From the NCBI GenBank assembly GCA_944391815.1, contig CALXUV010000036.1:1-64000 (forward strand): a DNA stretch of 64,000 bases, given 5' to 3'. Source of the stretch: an uncultured Clostridia bacterium. Its GTDB lineage: Bacteria > Bacillota > Clostridia > Oscillospirales > CAG-272. The notes under the pieces are model-generated. The model did not search any database. It had not been told where the DNA came from and saw only the letters and a list, made by a program, of their open reading frames with translations. This document shows, piece after piece, positions 18,392 to 28,300 of the stretch (the first letter of the stretch is position 1; every line of letters begins with the position of its first letter). A program made the position numbers and the translations under genes.

Positions 18392-18902
18392 TTCTTTTTT
18401 TGGGCAAGTCAGCATAGTTCTACCGTGTAAGATTTCTCCTCGACCGACTCGGTACGGCAAGCAGCAGCTTACCTCTTGACAAGGTTCTGTTCAGTCGGGC
18501 AGAAAAGCGGCAAGAACTTATCTGTTTTAACTTACTGTAATTTATTTTGATTTCCAGGCGGTTGTTCCTTCTGAGGGGCAACCGTTTGGCGGTTATATTT
18601 TCAGTAATTGCAAAAGCTCCCGGCATAAATACATTTATTTACGGGTAAAATAATCCCGGGTTTTGTCCGGTAGTTTTTTCTTCCAAAGAGGCATTGGCCG
18701 GAGTTTTTCCGCTTTTGTCTTGAAATTTAAAAATCGTGAGAAGATATTCAAACGGATTTCTTTATCCGTCAGACGGAATTGATTAATAAATAAAGACCTG
18801 CAAAAACAAAAAAGGTCAGATAAACAGTGCAAAAATATTCAGCCGTGACCGAAAATCAAGGTTTGCGGGTGAAACAAAAATAAGTGAAAGAGGTATAGTA
18901 AA
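18392..18902. other. 511-bp intergenic region with several hairpins
   Basis: No protein gene is convincing. Structures seen: an 11-bp hairpin at 18559-18584, a perfect 13-bp palindrome TCCGTC-A-GACGGA at 18765-18777, and GACCT/AGGTC near 18799-18820. It may carry the promoter of the rubredoxin-UroD pair or a small RNA; I could not identify a known RNA family. Confidence 0.45.
18559..18584 (+). other. stable RNA hairpin
   Basis: CGGTTGTTCCT pairs with AGGGGCAACCG (two G-U pairs) across a TCTG tetraloop. It is not followed directly by a U-run, although TATATTTTC follows 10 nt later, so it could be a weak rubrerythrin terminator or part of a small RNA. Confidence 0.45.
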
Positions 18903-19061
18903 ATGAAAAAATATGTTTGTCCCTGCGGATATGTTTATGATCCTGAAGTAGGTGATCCCGACAGCGGTATCGCTCCCGGAACAGCTTTTGAAGATATTCC
19001 GGATGACTGGGTTTGCCCGGTATGCGGACTTGACAAATCGGCGTTTGAAGAAGAAAACTGA
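18903..19061 (+). CDS. rubredoxin with shortened first cysteine knuckle
   Basis: A 52-residue one-iron electron carrier, the natural electron donor for rubrerythrin. The conserved core [13 protein letters not shown], the DDW motif and the second knuckle CPVCG are normal. The first knuckle, however, reads VCPCGY (C6-x-C8) where rubredoxins usually have CxxCG, one residue shorter. Start ATG with GAGGT upstream; too short to stand out in simple gene calling. Thirty nt before the UroD-family gene and probably co-transcribed with it. Stop codon TGA. Confidence 0.92.
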   Translation: MKKYVCPCGYVYDPEVGDPDSGIAPGTAFEDIPDDWVCPVCGLDKSAFEEEN

Positions 19062-19091
19062 TTTTTCTGAAATCACCTGCGGAGGTGTTTA

Positions 19092-20165
19092 ATGATCCGC
19101 AGAGAAAATTTGTTTTCAATGTACAGAAGAACCGGCTATCAGAACGCCGAATATTCTTTCAGTCTCTGTCCCGCTCTTGCGGAAAAATTCAGGCAGTTTG
19201 AAAATACCGCCAACACCGATTACGCTTCTTATTATGATTTCGCCCTGCGGGATATACCGCAGGGAAAAATTATTTTTCCCTCAAAAAAAGATGTTGCCTG
19301 TTATTACAACGGATTAAAGGAAAGTACTTTTACCGACATCCGGGGCATCGCTCACGAAAAAGGCAGTGAAGCGGCAAAGCATATGACCCGTATGCTGCAT
19401 CCGCTTCAGAACGTCAGCGACGCATCAGAAATAGAACGGTATCCGTTTCCCGACTTTACGCATATCACAGACGACGGAAGTATCGCACAGGCAGTCAGGT
19501 CAATCAAAAAAAGCGATCATGTATCCATTGCAACAGGATTTCAGTGCACTATATGGGAGACAGCCTGGTATCTGCGGGGCATGGAAAACCTGATGATGGA
19601 CATGATGGAGGATAACGAAATTGCTCATCTCCTCTTTGATAAAATAACCGGAATTTCCGTTTGCCGTGCGGAAAAATATGCACAGTGCGGAGTTGATATT
19701 CTATTTCTCGGGGATGATATCGGAATGCAGCGCAGCATAATGATGAGCATAGAGCTTTGGAGAGAATGGATTTTTCCAAGACTCAAAAAAGTGATCGATG
19801 CTGCCAAAAATATAAAACCGGATATTCTTATCCAGTACCATTCATGCGGATATATAGAACCGTTTATTCCTCATCTGATTGAAGCCGGTGTGGAAATTCT
19901 GAATCCCGTTCAGCCCGAGTGTATGGATTTTACCGAAATTCACAGAAAATACGGCGATAAGCTTTCTTTTAACGGAACGCTTGGAACTCAAACCCTGATG
20001 CCTTTCGGAACTCCTGATGAAGTGTATGAAAAAACCTAGGAAAACCTGAGGCTGGCGGGCAGTGCGGGAGGTTTGCTCTGTTGTCCGACTCATCTGCTTG
20101 AGCCGGAAGTGCCTTATGAAAACGTGGTGGCTTACATAAAAGCCTGCAAAGACTTCAGACCTTGA
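19092..20165 (+). CDS. UroD-family protein with in-frame TAG
   Basis: A (beta/alpha)8-barrel protein of the uroporphyrinogen decarboxylase superfamily, in the branch that includes corrinoid and cobamide methyltransferases (MtaA/MtbA-like) and uncharacterised members in carbohydrate loci. Visible signatures: FGDD-like FLGDDIG, YHSCGYIEPFIPHLIEAGVEILNPVQP (quoted only as landmarks HSCG and NPVQP) and FNGTLGTQ. An in-frame TAG lies at 20037-20039 after EVYEKT. The same frame continues for 41 codons to TGA (20163-20165) with GSAGGLL, CPTHLLEPEVP and ENVVAYI, which is the expected last strand and helix of the family. Without readthrough the protein is 315 residues and lacks the barrel closure; with it, 357, the family's usual size. 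Ribosome binding site GGAGGTG. Confidence 0.83.
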
Positions 20166-20279
20166 CAGATTTAACACCGTCATTTTTTCCCGCCTTACCG
20201 TTTCAGTGGATCTTTAACTTACTGCCACCGACAATGCATTCACTCAATTTTCTTTAAATACGATATACCGTCTGATTTC

Positions 20280-20320
20280 AACAGCCGTTTTCCCTTTTCC
20301 GGAGAACGGTTGTTTTATTT
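20280..20320 (+). terminator. Rho-independent terminator
   Basis: AACAGCCGTT (20280-20289) pairs with AACGGTTGTT (20305-20314, one bulge), followed by TTTATTTTT. It ends the rubredoxin-UroD transcript. The rest of 20166-20511 holds only the MATE promoter and leader. Confidence 0.8.
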
Positions 20321-20412
20321 TTCCATATTTCGGTGCATTTTTTGCCAAAAAAAAGACATTGAAATTGAGTTATAAAAGATAAGTTAAAATTCAGATAATT
20401 TCGGCATTCAGG

Positions 20413-20441
20413 TTGCTTTTATTTTGTTTTTGTGGTATAAT
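20413..20441 (+). promoter_or_regulatory. promoter of the second MATE gene
   Basis: TTGCTT (20413-20418), 17-bp spacer, TATAAT (20436-20441). The -10 box is overlapped at its end by the palindrome TACCATGGTA (20441-20450), at the expected transcription start, which could be an operator. Confidence 0.7.
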
Positions 20442-20483
20442 ACCATGGTACTGTTTGAATTTTATTATTTGTATAAAATTTAT

Positions 20484-20505
20484 CTCTTTAAGTACATAAA
20501 GAGGA
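20484..20505 (+). promoter_or_regulatory. hairpin covering the ribosome binding site
   Basis: CTCTTTA (20484-20490) pairs with TAAAGAG (20497-20503). The right arm overlaps the ribosome binding site GAGGA (20501-20505) of the MATE gene, so folding would reduce translation. Confidence 0.5.
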
Positions 20506-20511
20506 TCAAGT

Positions 20512-21879
20512 ATGAATATTTCATCATTTTTCACAAAGGATAAACACTTTTACTCAACCGTCGCAAGACTTATGATTGCCATCATATTTCAGAATATTAT
20601 CGCGTACAGTGTTAATATGGCTGACAATATAATGCTCGGTATGTACACTCAGGACGCACTCTCCGGAGCTGCCACAGTCAATCAGATACAGTTTATGGTT
20701 CAGCAGATCACAATGGCTATCGGGGACAGCATTGTGGTGATTGGCGGGCAGTACTGGGGTAAAAAATGCCCTGAAAAAATCCGCCAGCTTACCGTTTTCG
20801 CTTTGGCAATCGGTGCTGTTTTCGGCTCAGCTGTATTTCTATGGACTTTTTTGTCCCCCCGATCTGTTCTCGCTATTTTTACAGACAACGCCTCTTACAT
20901 ATCAGAAGGTGTTATTTACCTTAAACTTATATGCTATACCTATCCCATCTACATTATAAGCACAATTTTACTTGCCTCTCTGCGTTCTGTGGAAACAGTC
21001 CATCTTGCGCTTAAAGTTTCGCTCGTTTCCCTCTTTGTTAATATCGTCATTAACTACGTGCTTATTTTCGGTATGTTCGGTTTTCCTGAGCTTGGTATTT
21101 TCGGAGCCGCAATCGGCACTCTTACTTCAAGAATTCTTGAGCTTATAATCATTCTGCTTTACATAATTTTCAAAGATAAAAAACTGAAACTTTTTGCTTT
21201 TTCTCGGTCGGGATTTTCAAAAGAACTGCTCGGAGACTACCTTAAAGTTCTCTGGCCGTCCGCTCTTTCAAACTTTCTTTGGAGCGTAGCTACTCCCATT
21301 CAGACGTCCGTTCTCGGTCATCTTCAGGACGACGCCATTGCCGCTAACTCAGTCTCTACAACAATGTTCCAGTATCTGAAAATAGTGGCGATCGGAGAAG
21401 CAAGCGCTTCCGCCGTCATTATCGGCAAAACGATAGGAGAAAACGATTCAGACGACTCAAAAGTCAAAGATTACAGCCGTACCCTGCAAATGATGTACAT
21501 TATTATAGGAGCCGTTCTCGGACTCGGACTTTTCCTTATCCGTATACCTTTTCTCACTTTGTATGACCTCACCCCGAATGCTCTTGAAATTGCAAACGGT
21601 ATGCTGATAATTCTTTCTGTCGTAATGGTCGGAATGTCTTATCAGATGCCGACAAGCGTGGGTATCATAAAAGGCGGCGGCGACGTCAAATACACAATGT
21701 ATCTTAATCTCATTTCAACCTGGCTTATTGTTATGCCTCTTACCTTTATCTCTGCTTTTGTGCTGAATATGCCGGCGGTTTTTGTCGTAGCAGTACTGAA
21801 TTCAGATCAGATCTTCAAATGCATCCCCGTTGCAATTCACTGCAACAAGTACAGGTGGATAAGACACATCGCAAAGTAA
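20512..21879 (+). CDS. MATE-family efflux transporter
   Basis: A 455-residue, 12-helix MATE exporter, a different branch from the one at 12868-14259. Family stretches are AYSVNMADNIMLGMY in helix 1, QYWGKK, and GIIKGGGDVKY in the second half. Each half has the expected six helices. The leader has a palindrome at the transcription start and a hairpin over the ribosome binding site, so expression may be regulated. Substrate unknown. Stop codon TAA. Confidence 0.93.
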   Translation: MNISSFFTKDKHFYSTVARLMIAIIFQNIIAYSVNMADNIMLGMYTQDALSGAATVNQIQFMVQQITMAIGDSIVVIGGQYWGKKCPEKIRQLTVFALAIGAVFGSAVFLWTFLSPRSVLAIFTDNASYISEGVIYLKLICYTYPIYIISTILLASLRSVETVHLALKVSLVSLFVNIVINYVLIFGMFGFPELGIFGAAIGTLTSRILELIIILLYIIFKDKKLKLFAFSRSGFSKELLGDYLKVLWPSALSNFLWSVATPIQTSVLGHLQDDAIAANSVSTTMFQYLKIVAIGEASASAVIIGKTIGENDSDDSKVKDYSRTLQMMYIIIGAVLGLGLFLIRIPFLTLYDLTPNALEIANGMLIILSVVMVGMSYQMPTSVGIIKGGGDVKYTMYLNLISTWLIVMPLTFISAFVLNMPAVFVVAVLNSDQIFKCIPVAIHCNKYRWIRHIAK

Positions 21880-22170
21880 ATTCATTTTGTTTTTACTGTC
21901 GCATAACTGCATTTTTATTCGCTTATATCAATTGTTATCCGACATATTACCTCAGATCTTTTTTCAGGGGGGGTATAACTGTAATTAAATATTTTTAAGA
22001 TTTTCTTTGTCAATAAAAAACAAGATCTTTGAATCTATACCCGCTCCGGAATAGGTTATTTCGGAGAGGTATTGTTCTCAGACCTTGTTATGTTTCGGTA
22101 TAAGTGCAATTTTCGTCAATTATCTTACTTAAAAGAACATATTTTGCTTCATTTTGTTTGTTATAAAAGT
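21880..22170. other. convergent intergenic region
   Basis: AACAAGATCT (about 22019) faces AGACCTTGTT (about 22080) with one mismatch, enclosing CTCCG/CGGAG. This is a possible terminator structure for the two convergent genes, but there is no clear U-tract. Confidence 0.35.
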
Positions 22171-23271
22171 TTACTTTGCTTTTTTGTCTACTGTAAGTTC
22201 TCTTAACTTTTTAATCTGTACTTTGTCTGATTTTTCCGTTACTGCGTATTCTGACGATTCCGTTTTAACCGTCGTACCGGTAAGATTTTTAATTTCAGCC
22301 GCATACCCGCTATCACTCAGGTATCTGAAATTCTTTATCTGAAAATTGTTACAAAGCGACTCCACAATTACAGCAGGACCTAAGGATTCGCTGTAACAGG
22401 TAATGTTATCTATCACAACATTTTCAATATTTCCGACTCCTGAGGGTTCATTTTTGTCGTCGAAAAGCGGTGTTCTGCAATACCTCGCCGCATCTGCGTT
22501 GACAGCATAACCTCTGTATCCGCCGTATACATTTCTTAACATCACGTTTCTTATTGAATGATCGACGCTGAGCAGACGGACAAGTGTATGACAGTTTTCT
22601 GCGTATATATTTTCAATCAGAAGATTTTCTATATCTCCTCTTTCCATACCGACGTTTTCAACGCGCTTCATTTCGTCGTCGGCGTTAAGTGCTATCAGAT
22701 CATCATTGGTCTGACCTTTGCTTAATGCGCGTATGTTTCTTACCACGCCGTTTCGGCAATTTCCGTTGAAATGCAGCCCGTCCTGATTAAATGCCGGCTT
22801 GTCGCTTACAAAAGAAATATTTTCTATTCTGAAATTGTTTATCCTTGCCATCCTTATATTATAGGTGACAGAATTTGATATTACCATGTCGTAAAGTTCA
22901 AGATTTTCAACGTCAAAAAAATTCAGCACGGCTCCGGAATAACCGTCAAGTCTGAATATGTCGCCCTTTGTGTTATATTTGCCCTGATTGTTACCGTCCC
23001 AGATTCCGCCGCGTATTCTTACGTTTACCGTTTTTGTTTTTGCATCGGTCGTAAGCAGAAACGAAGATGAGTCTTTCGGCGTATCTCCGCACATAAAAAG
23101 CACAGCATTACTGTCAGCTTCTATATATGTATCCGAGTGAACGACAAGCGGAGCCGTTATTCTGTATCTTCCCGCCGGAATTATTACTCTTCCGTTTTCC
23201 CGCCTGTCAAGCATACTTTGTATAAATCCGGTTGCGTCCGTTATGCCGTCATTTATTTCATTTAAATACAT
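22171..23271 (-). CDS. GH28-like right-handed beta-helix protein
   Basis: A 366-residue cytoplasmic beta-helix protein resembling glycoside hydrolase family 28 (polygalacturonases). The motif row expected for GH28 is partly visible: NQDG (Asn-x-Asp), then TNDDLIAL (the catalytic Asp pair). The histidine and RIK motifs are not obvious at the usual distance, so the catalytic set may be incomplete or the protein belongs to a pectate-lyase-superfamily side branch. No signal peptide. Ribosome binding site GGAGG. Stop codon TAA. Confidence 0.78.
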   Translation of the reverse strand: MYLNEINDGITDATGFIQSMLDRRENGRVIIPAGRYRITAPLVVHSDTYIEADSNAVLFMCGDTPKDSSSFLLTTDAKTKTVNVRIRGGIWDGNNQGKYNTKGDIFRLDGYSGAVLNFFDVENLELYDMVISNSVTYNIRMARINNFRIENISFVSDKPAFNQDGLHFNGNCRNGVVRNIRALSKGQTNDDLIALNADDEMKRVENVGMERGDIENLLIENIYAENCHTLVRLLSVDHSIRNVMLRNVYGGYRGYAVNADAARYCRTPLFDDKNEPSGVGNIENVVIDNITCYSESLGPAVIVESLCNNFQIKNFRYLSDSGYAAEIKNLTGTTVKTESSEYAVTEKSDKVQIKKLRELTVDKKAK

Positions 23272-23540
23272 ATTAATACCTCCGATTATTTAATATACAC
23301 TCAGCAAATCCCAAAATACAAATTTAACCATTAAATAATTCTACCGAAAACCTGACACTATTACTATGTGTGCATCCGATTCAGATAAAATTAACTCAAA
23401 TATTATTTAACATAATTCAAGATTATTATTTTGAGTTTTTCGGAGATTTTTTCAGTATTAGCGCCAAAACTCAGTATTACTCTTAATAATCCAGCTTATT
23501 ATTTTTCAAAATTTACTTTAGCAGAATATATCTCTATGAC

Positions 23541-23577
23541 AAAATCCGGCACAAGTCTGACATGCGCCGGATTTTTT
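23541..23577. terminator. terminator downstream of proS
   Basis: AAAATCCGGC (23541-23550) pairs with GCCGGATTTT (23566-23575). The stem is A-run/T-run flanked and can function in either direction; proS ends at 23620 on the minus strand. The remainder of 23272-23619 is AT-rich with nothing else recognisable. Confidence 0.75.
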
Positions 23578-23619
23578 ATTTTAACTGTTACTTTTTATTT
23601 TATCCGACGAATAATCAGA

Positions 23620-25059
23620 TCAATACGCTACAGCCCAAAGAACCATGTGCTTTGCGGGTTTTCCACAGCATACGCACCTGCCGGCTATAAGCTCCTGCTG
23701 CATCGGGATGCATCTTGAGCCTACTCCGGTCTCTTCTTTTACTTTATCTTCGCACTCTTCGCTACCGCACCACAATGCCTTTACAAAGCCGTCGCCTTTT
23801 TCTTTAAGTACCGACTTTATCTCATCCATGCTGTCGCATCTGTATGTCCTTCTGCTGCAATTATCAAGCGCTTTCTGATATATTCCGTCTCTTACCTGCT
23901 TAAGTTTTTCCGAAACTGCTTCTTCGAGATTGTCGAGTGAAACTACTGTTTTTTCCCTGTTATGTCTCGTTACAAGTACGCACTCGTTTTTCTCTATGTC
24001 TCTCGGACCTATTTCAAGTCTTACAGGTACGCCTTTCATTTCGTATTCGGAGAATTTCCAACCGGCTGAGTTTTCGCTGTCATCAAGTTTTGTTCTGAAT
24101 CTCTTTGAAAGTCTGGCTTTCAGTTCCCTGGCTTTTTCAAGAACGCCTTCTTTATGCTGCGCAACCGGAAGTATTACAACCTGAATAGGCGCAATTGCAG
24201 GCGGAAGAACAAGCCCCTCGTTGTCTCCGTGTGACATTATAATCGCACCGATCATTCTTGTCGATACTCCCCAAGAAGTCTGATGCGGATATCTGAGTTT
24301 GTTTTCCTTATCAGTATAAGTTATGTTGAAAGCTTTTGCAAATCCGTCTCCGAAATAATGCGAGGTTCCTGCCTGAAGTGCCTTTCCGTCATGCATAAGG
24401 GCTTCAATGGCGTAAGTAGCTACCGCTCCGGCAAATTTATCACTTTCGGTTTTTCTTCCTTTGATTACCGGTATTGCAAGATCATTTTCGAAAAAGTCTG
24501 CGTAAAGATTAAGCTGTCTTATCGTTTCCTGTTCCGCCTCTTCAGCTGTTGCGTGCATTGTATGACCTTCCTGCCACAAAAATTCTCTGGAACGCAGGAA
24601 AGGTCTTGTTGTTTTTTCCCATCTGACAACGCTGCACCATTGATTGTAAAGTTTAGGCAGGTCACGGTATGAGCGGATAATATTGGCAAAATGTTCGCAG
24701 AAAAGCGTTTCGGATGTAGGTCTGACACACAGCCTTTCAGTCAGTTTTTCACTTCCGCCGTGCGTTACCCATGCTACTTCCGGGGCAAAGCCTTCTACAT
24801 GATCTTTTTCTTTCTGCAAAAGCGATTCCGGAATAAACATAGGCATATACACGTTTTCGTGTCCGCCCTCTTTGAATCTTTCGTCAAGTATTTTCTGAAT
24901 GTTCTCCCAAATCGCATATCCGTACGGCCTCATTATAATACAACCCTTGACCGAACTGTAATCGATAAGATCGGCTTTTTTACAGATATCAGTATACCAT
25001 TTCGCAAAATCATCGTCCATTGACGTTATTTCTTTAACAAGTTTCTTTTCGTCTGCCAT
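23620..25059 (-). CDS. proS: prolyl-tRNA synthetase, archaeal/eukaryotic-type (ProS3)
   Basis: Charges tRNA-Pro. The 479-residue protein is the short class II form without the editing insertion: motif 2 region [22 protein letters not shown], motif 3 around [10 protein letters not shown], an anticodon-binding domain from about residue 290, and a C-terminal zinc domain with four cysteines (CGSEEC, CVCC). It is complete. Own consensus promoter; the leader of about 50 nt is too short for a T-box. Stop codon TGA. Confidence 0.96.
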   Translation of the reverse strand: MADEKKLVKEITSMDDDFAKWYTDICKKADLIDYSSVKGCIIMRPYGYAIWENIQKILDERFKEGGHENVYMPMFIPESLLQKEKDHVEGFAPEVAWVTHGGSEKLTERLCVRPTSETLFCEHFANIIRSYRDLPKLYNQWCSVVRWEKTTRPFLRSREFLWQEGHTMHATAEEAEQETIRQLNLYADFFENDLAIPVIKGRKTESDKFAGAVATYAIEALMHDGKALQAGTSHYFGDGFAKAFNITYTDKENKLRYPHQTSWGVSTRMIGAIIMSHGDNEGLVLPPAIAPIQVVILPVAQHKEGVLEKARELKARLSKRFRTKLDDSENSAGWKFSEYEMKGVPVRLEIGPRDIEKNECVLVTRHNREKTVVSLDNLEEAVSEKLKQVRDGIYQKALDNCSRRTYRCDSMDEIKSVLKEKGDGFVKALWCGSEECEDKVKEETGVGSRCIPMQQELIAGRCVCCGKPAKHMVLWAVAY

Positions 25060-25116
25060 TTTTTCGTCCTTCGCTTTATATTTTTCAAGTATTCAATACA
25101 TAAATTATCAGCATAA

Positions 25117-25145
25117 ATTATACCATTGTGCGGTCAATTTGTCAA
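25117..25145 (-). promoter_or_regulatory. perfect consensus promoter of proS
   Basis: On the minus strand TTGACA (25145-25140), 17-bp spacer, TATAAT (25122-25117). Confidence 0.88.
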
Positions 25146-25277
25146 GCCTTATTAAGTTTTTATTTCCTTACTTTTGTTTTTTAATTTAGTTTGTATTATG
25201 CCTTTTCCGCTATATTATTAAAGTATTATTTCTTCCAATATTAATAATTTTTATTTATTTGTTTTACACTTTTTACG

Positions 25278-25316
25278 AAAAAAGGACCTCCGGGTTTACA
25301 CCCGAAAGTCCTTTTT
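25278..25316. terminator. bidirectional terminator
   Basis: AAAAAGGAC pairs with GTCCTTTTT, and inside it CGGGT (25291-25295) pairs with ACCCG (25300-25304). It ends the transcript of the giant secreted protein before proS. Confidence 0.9.
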
Positions 25317-25354
25317 AATTTCAGTTAAGTGTATCGGCGCAAATGGAAACCAGA

Positions 25355-28300
25355 TTATTCTTCCGGAACTACTGTGTAGATCTTATTTCCGGTTGCTTCG
25401 TCTGTTGTCATAACTACCTTGTAGCCTTCTGCAACGAAGTTCATTTTAGGATTTTCAGTTGCAGAATTTGAAGGATCATAATTTACAAACGTTCCACCGT
25501 AAACAATTATTTTGGCGTTTGATTTATCAATCAAATTGAGGATCCACGTTTGTCCTCCCCACTCAGCAAGAGCTTCAAAGTAACCGCCATAGATTTCTAC
25601 AACCGCATTATCGCCCGCTTGTACAGCAGTCAGTCCGGCAGTAAAGTGACCGTCTTTTATTGTCACCTTTGAATTACCGGCCGCTCTTACAAGATAACCG
25701 AGCTCTGAGTCGAACGTCTGATTCAGTTTACCCTTGCCGTCAATCACAAGCTCTGCATTTCCGCTAAGGTCTATAATACCTTTGCCTTCAACGGTCAAAA
25801 CCGAATCTTCTCCGAGAATAAGTTCAGATTTTGAATCAGTCATCCAAACCTGATCATTCCACACAAACGAATCACTGACCTTAAGTGTTCCGCCTTTTTC
25901 AAGAGAATCCTTAAAAGCATCCGAGCTTATTGCGTACTCTATTGCAATTGCATTTTCCTTTTCACAAACAATACAGTCGTATCCGAGTACTCCGCTGGTT
26001 GTTGCGGTTGCTTCCTGGAGAATTTCATATTCGCCGTCAGGATCATAGGTGTGAGCCAGTAACGGAAGATCGTATGTTTTGGGTTCTCCGCATACCGAAC
26101 AAGTGTAGGTCTTATGTCCCATTTCAGCACAGGTCGACTCTACAGTTTCTGTAAGCTCCCAAACGTGTATTCCGGTCGCCGGAAGTATTACGGTCTTAGT
26201 TTCGCCACAACCGTCAGCAGTACATGTGTAGACCGTCTTTCCCGCTACCGCGCAGGTAGGTGCAGTACGCACTCCGCTATCCCAAGTGTGAGCAGCGAGC
26301 GGAAGCTCTTCCGAAGCCGGAGCTTTACAGAACTCACATTCATAGTTTACTGTACCTTTTACCGTACAAGTCGATTCGGTTCTTGAAACTTCGACATACT
26401 TATGATCGATAAGCGGCTTTACTACTGTTAACTCAGGAAGCTGTTCACCGCACACCGCACAAACGTAAGTTGTGCGTCCGGCTACTGTACAAGTTGATTC
26501 GATATCTTCGGAAATTACCGGAGTGTGTGATTTTGTATCGCTGTTGTAGGTTATTACGTACTTGAGATCTTCCGTAACTGCCGCAACATCAATCTTATCA
26601 ATCACATTTCCGTCTTTGTCAGTTATTGTGTAACCCATGCAGTCTATGTTTATAGGTGTGTAGGTAAATCCGAATCCATCATAGCTGTAAAATTCCTTTG
26701 TTACTTCGGTTCCGTTGTACTTCAAGGTAAGCTTGATAGAATGCGGCTTCTTGTCGTCAGATGATCTGAAACCGTCCTCACCGAACTCGTGAACCGTTCC
26801 GTCGGGCATCTGGACTCTGCCGGCACAGGGCTTACCTGCCTCGAAGTATCTCTCAACGTCATCTATGTAGTGAATTCCTTCTATCGGCTTACCGCCAACG
26901 TACCACACATCATCAAATATCTCATAGTTGTCACAAAGTGTTCCGACATAGTTTGCATCGAAGTTGTAGTAAAGTCCGTCATTTGCCTGGAATACTCCGT
27001 TTGCTCTGAGGTTTCCTTCGGCATCCGCAGAGTAGATCTTACCGTCTCCGGCGTCGATATCTTCGCTTACCAAGTAAGCTCCGTCTATCCAGTATCTGCC
27101 TTCCTTCACTTCATTATTGAGGAGAGTTCCGACATAATTTTCAAAGAAGTAATACTTACCGTCATGCGCTTCGGCAATTCCGCTTTCAACAAGGTTGCCT
27201 TCTTCGTCGGCACAGTAAATCTTTCCTTCTTCTATTGCTATGTCTTTTCCGGTAACAATCGCGCCGTCAAACCAATACTTGCCGTCAAACACTACCTCAT
27301 GGAGAAGTGTCGCCACATATCCGTCGAAGTTGTAGGTGTAACCGTCAGTCATCTCAAAGTTTCCGGTCTGCTTGATAAGCTTTCCTTCGTCATCCGCGAA
27401 GTAATACTGTTTATCACCGAGTCCTGCATCTATGCGCTGATCCTTGAGAATTACGCCATCTTTGTAGAAGTAAGCATATTCCGTGTCAGTTCCTTCTTCG
27501 AAAATGTAGAAACCGTTTCTCGCTTTTCCGAGATATCCCTCAAAGTCGTATACCGCACCTTCTATTTCAACACCCTTTTCGTCGAAGTGCTGAAGCACAC
27601 CTTCGGCATCAGCGTAATATATTCCGCCGTCAACCTGAATAGTTCCGGTCTTATAAACGCCGTCTACCCAGTATTTTCCGTCTATTACACCGTTTCTTAC
27701 TGTTGCAATGTAGTTTGCTATATCGTAAATTTTGCCGTTGATGTCTTTTCCGGTTGCTTCTTTAACAAGTATATCGCTATTTTCCGGATCTGCAAACATC
27801 CACTTGCCTTCATCCTCAAACAGTCCGCTCTTGAGGATACCGTCAATGTAGTATTTCTCATCAATTCTGCCGTCGCATATTCTTCCGGCAAATCCTACAA
27901 AGTTATAGTAGAGTCCGTCACTTCCAAGAGAAACTCCTGTGTTGAATTGCAACCATCCATCGGCATCAGCGCTGTAGAATACGTCGCCTACTGGCAAGGT
28001 GCCGTTCTCTAACAAAGTTCCGTTGTCGTAGTATTTTCCACCGACTACTCCGTTGAGGGTTTCCTTGGAAACATACTGAGGAACTATATTGTCGCCGTAG
28101 TAGAGAGCAAAGTTGTCGAAATAGAGTGAGCCGCTTCTGTTGTTGGAAGAATCAGTTGCAAGAGCTGCAAACCTGATTTCTGTCATGTACTTGTATGTTC
28201 TGTTCTCGTATGCCACGACATCAGAAGCCAACTTTATGCCATTTACATAAACGTCGATCTTAAGGTCGTAGTGGTTGGCTTCACCGGATGAAGAAGCGGA

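Noticed and set aside
17825..18460. A 211-codon frame antisense to rubrerythrin.
   Set aside because: It is only the reverse of the well-supported rubrerythrin gene.
25060..25145. T-box leader for proS.
   Set aside because: The promoter leaves a leader of only about 50 nt, too short for a T-box, and no specifier stem or terminator is present.
26789..28012. A 407-codon open frame antisense to the giant secreted protein.
   Set aside because: It mirrors the repeat region of the real gene, has no ribosome binding site or family resemblance, and arises from codon bias on the opposite strand.
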